DNA from: an uncultured Prevotella sp.
GTDB lineage: Bacteria > Bacteroidota > Bacteroidia > Bacteroidales > Bacteroidaceae
NCBI GenBank assembly: GCA_900548585.1
Contig: URLI01000025.1
Span: 1-31,925 of the forward strand
Direction of reading: 5' to 3'
DNA length: 31,925 nt
The position numbers and the translations under genes are program-made. A model generated the notes under the pieces. It had not been told where the DNA came from, did no database searches, and saw nothing but the letters and a program-made list of their open reading frames with translations. Positions 17,090-25,827 of the stretch are shown here, piece after piece. Position 1 is the first letter of the stretch, and each line of letters opens with the position of its first letter.

Positions 17090-18652
17090 ATGATAAAGGA
17101 ATTACAGTTGCGTCTTTCTCCGCGCGAGGCTGCCGCTTCCGATTATGTCAAGGGGGTGTGCGCAGGAGAGGCTGCTGTGGAAGCAGGCAGGATAAAGGGT
17201 GTGCGGATATTGAAGCGCAGCATAGATGCGCGGCGGCGCAATGTTCTTGTGAACCTGAAGGTGCGGATATACATAGACGAGAGCCCGGCGGAGCCGGAGT
17301 ATGCCGCGACCGAATACCGCGACGTTTCTTGCTGTCAGCAGGCGATAGTGGTGGGGGCAGGACCGGGAGGGTTGTTTGCGGCACTGCGGCTGATAGAACG
17401 CGGCGTGCGTCCGGTTGTCGTGGAGCGCGGAAAGAACGTGCGTGACAGGAAGGCCGACCTCGCCATGATAGCAAAGGCCAACCGTATTGACCCTGACAGC
17501 AACTACTGTTTCGGCGAAGGCGGGGCAGGGGCTTATTCCGACGGCAAACTATACACGCGGTCGAAAAAGCGCGGGTCGGTGGAAAAGGTGCTGAATGTGT
17601 TGTGTCAGCACGGCGCATCCACCGACATCCTCATCGATGCACACCCTCACATAGGCACAGACAGGCTGCCGCGTGTCATCGAGGCCATGCGCAACACAAT
17701 AACCGAGTGTGGCGGAGAGGTGCATTTCCGTACCAGGATGACATCGCTCGTCACAGAGGGAAACGAGGTGAAAGGTATCAAGGCCGTTGACCTTAATACT
17801 GGCAGCGAGACAACTTTCGACGGACCGGTGATACTTGCGACGGGGCATTCCGCGCGGGATGTATATCGCTACTTTTATGCTACTGGAATAGAGATTGAGC
17901 CGAAGGGACTTGCCGTGGGCGTGCGTCTTGAACACCCGGCGCGCCTGATAGACCAGATACAATATCACAGCCGCGATGGCAGGGGGGAGTACCTGCCTGC
18001 GGCGGAGTACAGTTTCGTCACGCAGGTGGACGGGCGTGGGGTGTATAGTTTCTGCATGTGTCCCGGAGGCTTCGTCATCCCTGCCGCTACGGGCGAACGC
18101 CAGATTGTGGTGAACGGCATGTCGCCTGCAAACCGTGGTACACGGTGGAGTAACAGCGGAATGGTGGTTGAGTTGCGCCCGGAGGATGTCGGTGGAGACA
18201 GTCCCTTGCGTATGATGGAGTATCAAGAACGTTTGGAGGAACTGTGCTGGCAGCAAGGTAACATGCGCCAGACCGCGCCAGCGCAGCGCATGGCTGATTT
18301 CGTTGAAGGGCGTGTCTCATACGACTTGCCACCAAGCAGTTACGCGCCAGGGCTCGTATCGTCGCCGCTGCATTTCTGGCTTCCTGATTTCGTCTCCACG
18401 CGACTCCGTGAGGGCTTCCGCAAATTCGGGAACACAAGTCGCGGCTTCCTGACCAACGATGCTTGCCTCATCGCCGTGGAGACACGCACATCATCGCCGG
18501 TGCGCATATTGCGTGACAGTGCCACGCTCATGCACATACGGCTTGTCGGTCTGTTCCCCTGCGGCGAGGGCGCGGGCTATGCCGGCGGCATAGTCTCGGC
18601 AGCCATCGACGGCGAGCGGTGTGCCGACATGCTTGCAAACACAATGGCATAG
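17090..18652 (+). CDS. FAD-dependent oxidoreductase of the COG2509 type
   Basis: This 520-residue flavoprotein has a short N-terminal domain (about residues 1-80) before the FAD-binding GAGPGG (residues 89-94), which is typical of the COG2509 group of uncharacterised FAD-dependent dehydrogenases. Other family stretches are the conserved FGEGGAGAYSDGKLYTR near residue 140 and a C-terminal GEGAGYAGGI that closes the FAD site. The substrate is unknown. It starts 19 nt after the methyltransferase remnant and has no clear promoter box of its own. It ends at the terminator shared with clpC. Confidence 0.88.
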   Translation: MIKELQLRLSPREAAASDYVKGVCAGEAAVEAGRIKGVRILKRSIDARRRNVLVNLKVRIYIDESPAEPEYAATEYRDVSCCQQAIVVGAGPGGLFAALRLIERGVRPVVVERGKNVRDRKADLAMIAKANRIDPDSNYCFGEGGAGAYSDGKLYTRSKKRGSVEKVLNVLCQHGASTDILIDAHPHIGTDRLPRVIEAMRNTITECGGEVHFRTRMTSLVTEGNEVKGIKAVDLNTGSETTFDGPVILATGHSARDVYRYFYATGIEIEPKGLAVGVRLEHPARLIDQIQYHSRDGRGEYLPAAEYSFVTQVDGRGVYSFCMCPGGFVIPAATGERQIVVNGMSPANRGTRWSNSGMVVELRPEDVGGDSPLRMMEYQERLEELCWQQGNMRQTAPAQRMADFVEGRVSYDLPPSSYAPGLVSSPLHFWLPDFVSTRLREGFRKFGNTSRGFLTNDACLIAVETRTSSPVRILRDSATLMHIRLVGLFPCGEGAGYAGGIVSAAIDGERCADMLANTMA

Positions 18653-18657
18653 ATGTC

Positions 18658-18677
18658 AAACGGGTTTCCGTTTTGTG
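18658..18677 (+). terminator. Small hairpin after the FAD protein gene
   Basis: AAACGG (18658-18663) pairs with CCGTTT (18668-18673) around a GTTT loop, with T residues on the 3' side. It lies just after the stop at 18652 and ahead of the larger hairpin at 18711-18753. It may add to termination. Confidence 0.35.
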
Positions 18678-18710
18678 CCAAACCGCAGAGTAAAAACGCC
18701 GTGTTTGCAA

Positions 18711-18753
18711 AGCAAAACCGCCGAATTTGCACTGCAATTACGGCGGTTTTGCT
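18711..18753. terminator. Strong bidirectional terminator between convergent genes
   Basis: AGCAAAACCGCCG (18711-18723) is the perfect reverse complement of CGGCGGTTTTGCT (18741-18753). That gives a 13-bp stem with A4/T4 tracts inside it, suited to stopping transcription both from the FAD protein gene (+) and from clpC (-). The loop can be tightened by AATT pairing. Confidence 0.75.
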
Positions 18754-18792
18754 GTATTGAGGATTACGGACTGGCTGATGTGTTATTGCCCG

Positions 18793-21291
18793 TCAGTCAA
18801 TCACTATGGTATCCCCTTGTTTCACTTCTTTGGAGAGTATCTTCTCGCAAACAACGTCCTCAACGTAGGTCTGTATTGCGCGTTTAAGCGGTCTTGCGCC
18901 AAACTGCACGTCATATCCTTTTGTTGCGATGAACTCTTTCTTCTCTTCAGAGATTGATAATGAATACCCGAGCGACTCGATGCGCTTGTAAAGTCCCCTC
19001 AACTCGATTTCTATAATCTTCTTGATTGCCTCGATGTCGAGTTGGTCGAATGTGATAATCTCATCAAGCCGGTTGAGGAACTCCGGTGAGAACTGCTTCG
19101 ACAGGCTTTTCTGTATTATGCTCCGAGCGTGTTCCTTGTCGCGCTCGTCTATGAACTTGCCCGTGCCGCCGGCGTTGAAACCAACTCCGCGTCCGAACTC
19201 CTTCAGTTGGCGCGTTCCGGCGTTGCTCGTCATTATAATTACGGTGTTCCTGAAATCAATCAGCCTTCCGTTGCCATCGGTGAGCCTGCCCTCGTCAAGC
19301 ACCTGCAAAAGCATGTTGAACACGTTGCCGTGAGCCTTCTCTATCTCGTCGAGCAGCACTATGGAGTAAGGCTTGCGCCGCACCTTCTCGGTGAGCTGTC
19401 CGCCCTCCTCGTAGCCGACGTATCCCGGAGGTGCGCCCACAAGCCGCGATGTGTTGAAACTCTCTGAATACTCACTCATGTCAATCCTTATGAGTGCATC
19501 CGCAGAGCCGAACATCTGTTCGGCGAGTTTCTTTGCGAGATATGTCTTGCCGACACCCGTAGGGCCGAGGAACATGAATGCCCCGATGGGGTGGTTTGGC
19601 TCTTTCAGCCCGACGCGGTTGCGCTGTATCGCCTTCACCATCTTCTCTATCGCCTTGTCCTGCGCCACCACTTCAGCTTTCAGTTCGTCAGCCATGCGGT
19701 TCAGCCTTGCGCCCTCCGACTCTGCCAGACGCTGAACCGGTATGCCTGTCGTCGTTGACACGATGTCTGCCACATCCTCTTCTTTAACAATGTCGCGCGT
19801 GTTAGTGTTGCCTTCCGCCCACAGTTTGTTCTCGCGCTCAAGTTCCTGCTCCAGTTGCTGCTGCTCGTCGCGGCATCTTATGGCTTTCTCGAAGTTCTGG
19901 TTTTTCACCGCAAGATGTTTCTCGCGGTTCGCGTCATCTATTTTCTTCTGCAGGTTTGTTATCTCCTCAGGCACTTTGGCGTGTTGCAGATGCACGCGCG
20001 AGCCCACCTCGTCCATCGCGTCAATTGCCTTGTCGGGGAAAGCCCTGTCCGAGATATAACGTTCTGTCAGATTGACACATGCTGCCAGTGCTTCGTCGGT
20101 ATATCTCACATGATGGTAATCCTCGTAGCGGTCTTTTATGTTGTTCAGGATTTCGAGTGTCTCGTCTGTCGTCGTCGCTTCAACCAGCACCTTCTGGAAA
20201 CGTCGCTCCAGTGCCCCGTCTTTTTCTATCGAGTTGCGGTATTCGTCGAGAGTTGTCGCCCCGATGCACTGTATCGTGCCTCGTGCGAGAGCCGGTTTCA
20301 TTATGTTTGCCGCATCCATTGCGCCAGGCGAGCCACCTGCTCCAACAACAGTGTGTATCTCGTCTATAAACAGTATGATGTCAGGGTTTTGCTCCAGTTC
20401 CTTCAACAGGGTCTTTATGCGTTCCTCGAACTGTCCCCGGTATTTCGTCCCGGCAACCATTCCCGTCATGTCGAGGCTAACAATCCGTTTCCCGAACAGC
20501 ACCGGCGATGTCAGCCTTTTTGTTATGAGCTGTGCCAGTCCTTCCACTATCGCGCTCTTTCCCACTCCTGGTTCTCCGATGAGAATGGGGTTGTTCTTCT
20601 TTCTCCGGCACAAAATCTCCGTCACCCTTTGTATTTCCTTTACGCGCCCCACCACCGGGTCGAGTTTTCCCTCGCGTGCCGCCTCGGTGAGGTCTATTGA
20701 GAAAGCGTCGATTACGGGAGTCTTGCCGCCGGTTTTCTTTGTCTGCGTCTTGCTTGCAGCCTGCTTTCCGTCGGCCTTGTTCCCGGCCTGTGCCATCTCC
20801 TCCTCGTCTTCCTCGTCTGGGAAGTCTATGCCGTCTGTTGTCTTGCTCTCTTTTTTCTGGAAATATGCCAGTGCGTTGCTGTATGTCATGTCGTTGTTTT
20901 CTAATATTTCCTTCACTCCGTTTTCCTCATTGTCGTGCAGCATGGCGAGCAGAAGGTGTTGCTCGTCAACAATCTGTGTGTGCTGCAGGCGTGCCTCGAG
21001 TACGGCGAGGCGCAGTATGTTGCTGGCCTTCTCGTCCAAGTAGATCTCGTCTGCAATTATTTTTATTTCCGAGTTGTAACGATATATTTTCTCTTCAAGC
21101 GATGCTTTAATGTCGGCAACGTCAATCCCCATTATGCTCAGGTATTCCTTCACGGGGCTTTTCTTTCCCCTCAGAATTCCGAGCATGATGTGCTCCGGCA
21201 AGATTGACCTGCTTGTCAGTCTCTGTGCCTCCTCCTTGCTGAACGCGAGGATTTCTGATACCTTTGGTGACATCTGGCTTCTGTTTGCCAT
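18793..21291 (-). CDS. clpC: ClpC-type AAA+ ATPase of the Clp protease
   Basis: This 832-residue protein unfolds substrates and feeds them to ClpP in the cytoplasm. It has an N-terminal Clp_N double repeat (residues about 8-145), an acidic and Lys/Thr-rich linker (150-190), and a first AAA+ domain with Walker A GEPGVGKS (239-246) and Walker B LFIDE (307-311). A coiled-coil middle domain (about 443-495) precedes a second AAA+ domain with GPTGVGKT (576-583) and a ClpB-like small C-terminal domain. The short middle domain and overall length point to ClpC rather than ClpB. ATG 21291 is used. It is a single-gene unit with a promoter box divergent from the next gene. clpP is not in the window. Confidence 0.93.
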   Translation of the reverse strand: MANRSQMSPKVSEILAFSKEEAQRLTSRSILPEHIMLGILRGKKSPVKEYLSIMGIDVADIKASLEEKIYRYNSEIKIIADEIYLDEKASNILRLAVLEARLQHTQIVDEQHLLLAMLHDNEENGVKEILENNDMTYSNALAYFQKKESKTTDGIDFPDEEDEEEMAQAGNKADGKQAASKTQTKKTGGKTPVIDAFSIDLTEAAREGKLDPVVGRVKEIQRVTEILCRRKKNNPILIGEPGVGKSAIVEGLAQLITKRLTSPVLFGKRIVSLDMTGMVAGTKYRGQFEERIKTLLKELEQNPDIILFIDEIHTVVGAGGSPGAMDAANIMKPALARGTIQCIGATTLDEYRNSIEKDGALERRFQKVLVEATTTDETLEILNNIKDRYEDYHHVRYTDEALAACVNLTERYISDRAFPDKAIDAMDEVGSRVHLQHAKVPEEITNLQKKIDDANREKHLAVKNQNFEKAIRCRDEQQQLEQELERENKLWAEGNTNTRDIVKEEDVADIVSTTTGIPVQRLAESEGARLNRMADELKAEVVAQDKAIEKMVKAIQRNRVGLKEPNHPIGAFMFLGPTGVGKTYLAKKLAEQMFGSADALIRIDMSEYSESFNTSRLVGAPPGYVGYEEGGQLTEKVRRKPYSIVLLDEIEKAHGNVFNMLLQVLDEGRLTDGNGRLIDFRNTVIIMTSNAGTRQLKEFGRGVGFNAGGTGKFIDERDKEHARSIIQKSLSKQFSPEFLNRLDEIITFDQLDIEAIKKIIEIELRGLYKRIESLGYSLSISEEKKEFIATKGYDVQFGARPLKRAIQTYVEDVVCEKILSKEVKQGDTIVID

Positions 21292-21500
21292 ATATTATCC
21301 TTTCTATATTTTCTTAAATAACTGTAACAATCCGACTATTTACAGAACAAACATTATGCCAACCCGCCGTGACATTGTTATATGCGCCGTGGCTAATATC
21401 AAGTCCGAGCCCTTTGTCTTTTATTTGACAGATTGTCACACACCTTGTTGACCATGTCTTTTTACAGTGTTGTTAATTCGCTTTTTGTTCGGCCTACAGG

Positions 21501-21508
21501 CAAAGATA
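21501..21508 (-). promoter_or_regulatory. Possible -7 box of clpC
   Basis: CAAAGATA on the plus strand reads TATCTTTG on the minus strand, matching TAnnTTTG. It would give clpC a leader of about 200 nt (21292-21495). There is no good TTG at the expected distance. The rest of this leader shows no structure I recognise. Confidence 0.4.
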
Positions 21509-21543
21509 TAAGCCGGACAGTCTTCTTTTTCAGTTTTTCTTTT

Positions 21544-21551
21544 TACCTTTG
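21544..21551 (+). promoter_or_regulatory. -7 box immediately before the MurU-like gene
   Basis: TACCTTTG matches TAnnTTTG exactly and ends only 4 nt before the ATG at 21556. Transcription would start at or next to the start codon, giving a leaderless or nearly leaderless mRNA. No clear TTG lies 17-23 nt upstream. Confidence 0.5.
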
Positions 21552-21555
21552 CGCC

Positions 21556-22299
21556 ATGAAACAGGCTATGATATTTGCCGCAGGAATGGGGACGAGGCTG
21601 AAGCCGATAACCGATTCCATGCCCAAGGCGCTGGTGAGTGTCGGGGGGCAGCCGCTCCTTTTCCATGTGGTGACAAAACTTAAGGCCGCAGGGTTTGAGC
21701 GTATAGTCGTCAATGTGCATCATTTTGCCGATATGATAGAGCATTATGTCAGGGAGAACGACTGTTTCGGCGTGGACATCCGTTTCAGCGACGAGCGCGA
21801 AAAACTGCTTGACACAGGTGGGGGCATAAAGAATGCACTGCCTCTGTTTGATGACGGCAGTCCCATACTTATACACAACGTTGACATACTGAGCAATGTG
21901 GACTTGGATGCGTTTTATGGAATGTCGGCTGGCAGCGATGCCACGTTGCTTGTCAGTCCACGCACCACGAAACGCTATCTGATGTTTGAAGACCGTATGC
22001 TGCTGCGAGGATGGACAAACACGGAAACCGGGGAGGTGAAGATTGGCAAGGGATATGAGGCCGCAGACCCCGGAGACCTGTCGATGCTGGCGTTCAGCGG
22101 CATTCATGTCATAAATCCTCATGTGCTGTCATCCTGCTTTGATGAGATGCCCGAACGTTTCGGCATCATTGATTTCTACCTTAAATGGTGCGGCGAATAT
22201 GATTTCAAGGGCATACTGAAAGAAGACCTAAAACTGATTGACGTGGGGAAACTTGACACAATAGACCTTGCGGAGAAATTCTTGTCGGAACATTGTTGA
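21556..22299 (+). CDS. Sugar-1-phosphate nucleotidyltransferase, MurU-like
   Basis: This 247-residue nucleotidyltransferase has the classic N-terminal signature FAAGMGTRLKPITDSMPKALVSVGG, with nucleotide loop and catalytic Lys. DTGGGIKNALPLF near residue 92 and HNVDILSNVD near residue 111 hold metal-binding residues. The size and DTGGGI segment fit the MurU group (N-acetylmuramate 1-phosphate uridylyltransferase of peptidoglycan recycling), but glucose- or mannose-1-phosphate enzymes are similar. An AmgK-type kinase partner is not adjacent. The start at 21556 follows a promoter box by 4 nt; the ORF extends upstream, but those codons read across the promoter. It is 23 nt upstream of guaA and likely co-transcribed. 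Confidence 0.82.
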   Translation: MKQAMIFAAGMGTRLKPITDSMPKALVSVGGQPLLFHVVTKLKAAGFERIVVNVHHFADMIEHYVRENDCFGVDIRFSDEREKLLDTGGGIKNALPLFDDGSPILIHNVDILSNVDLDAFYGMSAGSDATLLVSPRTTKRYLMFEDRMLLRGWTNTETGEVKIGKGYEAADPGDLSMLAFSGIHVINPHVLSSCFDEMPERFGIIDFYLKWCGEYDFKGILKEDLKLIDVGKLDTIDLAEKFLSEHC

Positions 22300-22322
22300 A
22301 TTACAAATATCATTTAACCAAT

Positions 22323-23888
22323 ATGCAACAAAAGATTATTATACTGGATTTCGGAAGCCAGACGACACAACTCATAGGAAGGCGCGTCCGTGAAATGGAC
22401 ACTTTCTGTGAGATACTGCCATACAACAAATATCCGGAGGACGACAGCGATGTCATCGGAGTGATACTCAGCGGGTCGCCTTATTCGGTGCATGACGCAG
22501 AGGCTTTCAAAGTTGACCTTAGCCGTTTTGCCGGACGGCTGCCGGTGCTCGGCATCTGTTACGGTGCGCAGTATATCAGCCACACGCTCGGGGGCAAGGT
22601 CGAGAAGACCAACACCCGTGAGTATGGACGTGCCAACCTTAGAGCGTTTGATGCCGCCTGCCCGCTGTTCAAGGGTTTCGATGCAAACTCGCAGGTGTGG
22701 ATGAGCCACGGTGACACCATCACCGAACTGCCCAGGGGATTCCGCTGCGTGGCCTCTACAGGTGACGTGAATTTCGCCGCATACAGCAATTACTCCGATG
22801 CCTCGTCGCGGAACACAAGTCCTGTTTTTGCCGTTCAGTTCCACCCCGAGGTGTTCCACAGCGTGCAGGGCTCGCTGCTGCTTAGGAATTTCGTGGTCGA
22901 CATTTGTGGCAGCCGCTGTGAGTGGAGCGCCGCGTCGTTCGTGGAGACAACTGTTGAGGAGTTGAAACGGCAGCTTGGCGGCGACCGCGTCATACTCGGA
23001 CTGTCGGGTGGGGTTGACTCCTCGGTTTGCGCGGTGCTTCTGAACAAGGCCATAGGCAAGAACCTAACCTGCATCTTCGTTGACCACGGGATGCTGCGAA
23101 AGGACGAGTTCCGCAAGGTTATGGACAGTTATTCCACACTCGGACTTAACGTCATCGGCATCGATGCTTCGGAGAAGTTCTTCCACGACCTTGCCGGAGT
23201 GGTGGAACCTGAGCAGAAGCGCAAGATTATAGGGCGCGACTTCGTTGAGGTGTTCAATGCCGAGGCGAAGAAAATAACCGATGCGCGCTGGCTCGCGCAG
23301 GGAACGATATACCCTGACCGCATCGAGAGCCTGAACATAACCGGCAAGGTTATCAAGAGCCATCACAACGTCGGGGGGCTTCCAAAGGAGATGCACCTGA
23401 AATTGTGCGAGCCGCTGAAGTGGCTTTTCAAGGACGAGGTGCGCCGCGTGGGCCTACAGCTCGGTATGCCGGAAAACCTCATCAAGCGCCACCCGTTCCC
23501 CGGTCCGGGGCTTGCGGTGCGCATCCTCGGCGACATAACGCCGGAGAAAGTGCGTGTGCTGCAGGAGGCCGACGACATATTCATCGAGGGACTGCACAAC
23601 TGGAAGGCCGCAGACGGGCAGCCGCTCTACGACCATGTTTGGCAGGCCGGGGCAGTGCTGCTCTCCACCGTACGTTCCGTCGGGGTGATGGGCGACGAGC
23701 GGACGTATGAGAATCCGGTGGCTCTGCGTGCCGTGACGAGCATGGATGCAATGACAGCCGACTGGGCGCACCTGCCATACGAGTTTCTTGCGAAGGTGTC
23801 AAACGAGATAATAAACAAGGTGAAGGGCGTTAACCGGGTGTGCTATGACATATCATCCAAGCCGCCTGCCACGATAGAGTGGGAGTAG
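22323..23888 (+). CDS. guaA: GMP synthase (glutamine-hydrolysing)
   Basis: This 521-residue cytosolic enzyme converts XMP, glutamine and ATP to GMP, the last step of guanine nucleotide synthesis. The N-terminal class I glutamine amidotransferase domain shows the nucleophile Cys79 (GICYGAQ) and His174/Glu176 (FHPEV). The ATP pyrophosphatase domain has SGGVDSS (228-234), and the C-terminal dimerisation domain ends with the conserved ISSKPPATIEWE. ATG 22323 gives the usual N-terminus (MQQKIIILDFGSQ); upstream in-frame codons were not used. Confidence 0.96.
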   Translation: MQQKIIILDFGSQTTQLIGRRVREMDTFCEILPYNKYPEDDSDVIGVILSGSPYSVHDAEAFKVDLSRFAGRLPVLGICYGAQYISHTLGGKVEKTNTREYGRANLRAFDAACPLFKGFDANSQVWMSHGDTITELPRGFRCVASTGDVNFAAYSNYSDASSRNTSPVFAVQFHPEVFHSVQGSLLLRNFVVDICGSRCEWSAASFVETTVEELKRQLGGDRVILGLSGGVDSSVCAVLLNKAIGKNLTCIFVDHGMLRKDEFRKVMDSYSTLGLNVIGIDASEKFFHDLAGVVEPEQKRKIIGRDFVEVFNAEAKKITDARWLAQGTIYPDRIESLNITGKVIKSHHNVGGLPKEMHLKLCEPLKWLFKDEVRRVGLQLGMPENLIKRHPFPGPGLAVRILGDITPEKVRVLQEADDIFIEGLHNWKAADGQPLYDHVWQAGAVLLSTVRSVGVMGDERTYENPVALRAVTSMDAMTADWAHLPYEFLAKVSNEIINKVKGVNRVCYDISSKPPATIEWE

Positions 23889-23901
23889 GGAATTTTGCGT
23901 T

Positions 23902-24393
23902 ATGGCAGAAATCCTGGAAACGTTGGTGAAGGCGGTTTACCATTCGCCATGTGGGAATATTTATCTTGGTGCCGTGGCGGATGGGTTATGCTTTGCCGAA
24001 TGGGTCCCGCTGGAATTTGGCGAGGATGGGGGCAGCGACGTGCTGGTGGATGCCGTGCGAGAGCTCGACGAGTATTTTGCCGGCAATAGGCGTGAGTTTG
24101 ACGTGCCTGTGCGCTATGTTTGTGGAACAGATTTCCAGAAAAAAGTGTGGGACTTGCTGAAGAATGTCAAATATGGCGACACCATCTCGTACAAGGAGGA
24201 GGCACGCATATTTGGCAACGTGAAGGCTATAAGGGCTGTGGCGAGTGCAAACGGGCGCAACCCAATCTCGATTTTCATTCCTTGCCACCGTGTCATTGGC
24301 AGCGATGGCTCGCTGACGGGCTATGCCGGTGGCCTGGAAAAGAAACGGTTTTTGCTGGACTTGGAGAAAAACTTTTGTTATATAAATGATTGA
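23902..24393 (+). CDS. Methylated-DNA--protein-cysteine methyltransferase
   Basis: This 163-residue suicide DNA-repair protein removes O6-alkyl groups from guanine. The active-site motif IPCHRVIG is present with acceptor Cys128. The C-terminal domain starts at GTDFQKKVWDLLKNVKYGDTISY, typical of Ogt/MGMT, with the helix-turn-helix RAVASANGRN as the DNA-binding element. It has the N-terminal ribonuclease H-like domain but no Ada regulatory domain. It lies 13 nt after guaA and 2 nt before the lipoprotein gene, so it probably shares the operon. Confidence 0.93.
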   Translation: MAEILETLVKAVYHSPCGNIYLGAVADGLCFAEWVPLEFGEDGGSDVLVDAVRELDEYFAGNRREFDVPVRYVCGTDFQKKVWDLLKNVKYGDTISYKEEARIFGNVKAIRAVASANGRNPISIFIPCHRVIGSDGSLTGYAGGLEKKRFLLDLEKNFCYIND

Positions 24394-24395
24394 CT

Positions 24396-24770
24396 ATGAG
24401 TGGAAATATATTTAAATGCGTTGCAGGTTGCATGCTTGCGGCAATCCTTTTGTTGCTCTCATCCTGCACGACCAAGCAGGCGGCGATAAATGATTTGCAG
24501 GCTTTCTCATACGAATTGCGCGACAACAGTGCATACTATGATGTAGATGACTGGAAGAAGGCGTTGAACAAATTCGCAAAACTGCGCGACAAGATAAGAA
24601 AGCACGAATATAATGCCGAGGAACACCGCACAATAGGGCAAATTGAAGGTGAGTGCGCGGGATATATGGTGAAGGGCGCAAAGGAGGGAATTACCAACCG
24701 TGTCGGCAGGTACGCAGGGGAACTGGAGGGCATACTGCAAGGTGTTCTCGAGGGAATGGGAAGCGATTAG
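24396..24770 (+). CDS. Small lipoprotein, DUF6565-like
   Basis: This 124-residue protein has a signal peptide with lipobox LLSSC (acylated Cys near residue 24), so it should be anchored in an envelope membrane. The mature part is helical and charged (NDLQAFSYELRDN...WKKALNKFAKLRDKI...), followed by a Gly-rich amphipathic tail. From memory it resembles Bacteroidetes lipoproteins annotated DUF6565; the function is unknown. ATG 24396 follows the preceding stop by 2 nt. Confidence 0.7.
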   Translation: MSGNIFKCVAGCMLAAILLLLSSCTTKQAAINDLQAFSYELRDNSAYYDVDDWKKALNKFAKLRDKIRKHEYNAEEHRTIGQIEGECAGYMVKGAKEGITNRVGRYAGELEGILQGVLEGMGSD

Positions 24771-24801
24771 ATGAGCATGACGTGTTATTGATGCCGTGGA
24801 T

Positions 24802-25758
24802 ATGGAGAAGTTGGATATGCGTGGAACAAAAATAAACAGTATTTTTTTATACCAAAGCATAGGAAAAGCATACGGAAGAAACTGTAAAAAGCCGTGGCTG
24901 TTCGTGTGTATCTGTCTGATATTACTTGTTTTCGGTAATGTCCAGGCAGATGCGCAGGGACGTAGAGGTGACAAGCGACCGAAAGTCGGGCTCGTGCTTG
25001 GCGGCGGCGGAGCGAAAGGTGCGGCGGAAGTGGGTGTGCTGAAAGTTATAGACGAGATTGGCGTACCAATAGACTATATCGCGGGAACGAGCATCGGGGC
25101 AATCATTGGCGGGCTATATTCAATTGGATACAGTGCGGAGCAACTCGATTCATTGTTCCGCAACGAGCAATGGATAGACCTTTTCGCAAAGGGCAACGTT
25201 ATGGATTTTCTTCAGGATATGGTTTGGGAGAAGGACTCCATCGACTTCGCAAACCTGCCGATACCGTTCAGATGCGTTGCCGCCGACTTCGGAAAACAAC
25301 AGGAGGTGGTGCTGAAAAGTGGATACCTGGCACAGGCTATGCGTGCGAGCATGGCGATACCCGGGGCTTTCAAGCCTGTGAAGATTGACGGGAGGAAACT
25401 TGTGGATGGCGGGATGTTCAACAACCTGCCAGTTGATGTGGTGCGTGGCATGGGGGCGGACATCGTCATTGCGGTTGACCTGACGCAGAACAAGCACAAG
25501 ACGCGTGATTTCTCGCTACGGGAGACGCTCGGCATAGGCGGATTGCTCGACTGGCTGGTGTCGCGTCCCGACTGGAAAAAGTATAATGATAACCGTGAAC
25601 TTGCTGATGTCTATATCAACCCCAAACTTGATGGTTACAGTGCGGCAAGTTTCAACAAGAAGGACATTGAAAGCATGATAGATATAGGTGTTGAGGCAGG
25701 CAACGCTTTCAGAAAAGACCTTGAGAAGGTGAAGAGGCGGGTCAGGAACAGGAAATAA
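24802..25758 (+). CDS. Patatin-like phospholipase
   Basis: This protein of about 318 residues is a lipid acyl hydrolase by family. It has the oxyanion loop GGGGAKG (67-73), the nucleophile elbow GTSIG (Ser97) and the dyad Asp in DGG (Asp202). A hydrophobic segment (WLFVCICLILLVFG, about 32-45) followed by QADAQ looks like a signal peptide after a long, basic n-region, so secretion or membrane anchoring is likely. The start is uncertain: ATG 24802, ATG 24817 and GTG 24796 are all in frame. It ends shortly after the patatin domain (KRRVRNRK), without the POTRA and barrel domains found in many longer Bacteroidetes patatins. It is last in the operon. Confidence 0.88.
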   Translation: MEKLDMRGTKINSIFLYQSIGKAYGRNCKKPWLFVCICLILLVFGNVQADAQGRRGDKRPKVGLVLGGGGAKGAAEVGVLKVIDEIGVPIDYIAGTSIGAIIGGLYSIGYSAEQLDSLFRNEQWIDLFAKGNVMDFLQDMVWEKDSIDFANLPIPFRCVAADFGKQQEVVLKSGYLAQAMRASMAIPGAFKPVKIDGRKLVDGGMFNNLPVDVVRGMGADIVIAVDLTQNKHKTRDFSLRETLGIGGLLDWLVSRPDWKKYNDNRELADVYINPKLDGYSAASFNKKDIESMIDIGVEAGNAFRKDLEKVKRRVRNRK

Positions 25759-25761
25759 AAG

Positions 25762-25797
25762 TAAGCCGTTGCTTCGGAACTGCGAGGCAACGGCTTA
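25762..25797. terminator. Bidirectional terminator between patatin and lpdA
   Basis: TAAGCCGTTGC (25762-25772) pairs perfectly with GCAACGGCTTA (25787-25797), an 11-bp stem. A T-rich stretch follows on the minus strand (CTTTTATTT) and a weaker one on the plus strand. It lies between the convergent stops at 25758 and 25828. Confidence 0.75.
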
Positions 25798-25827
25798 GTT
25801 AGTTTTGTCAATATGTCATGTCCGCGT

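Noticed and set aside
20138..21043. A 301-codon plus-strand open frame over clpC
   Set aside because: It is the antisense shadow of the conserved ClpC sequence and has low-complexity Ser/Arg composition.
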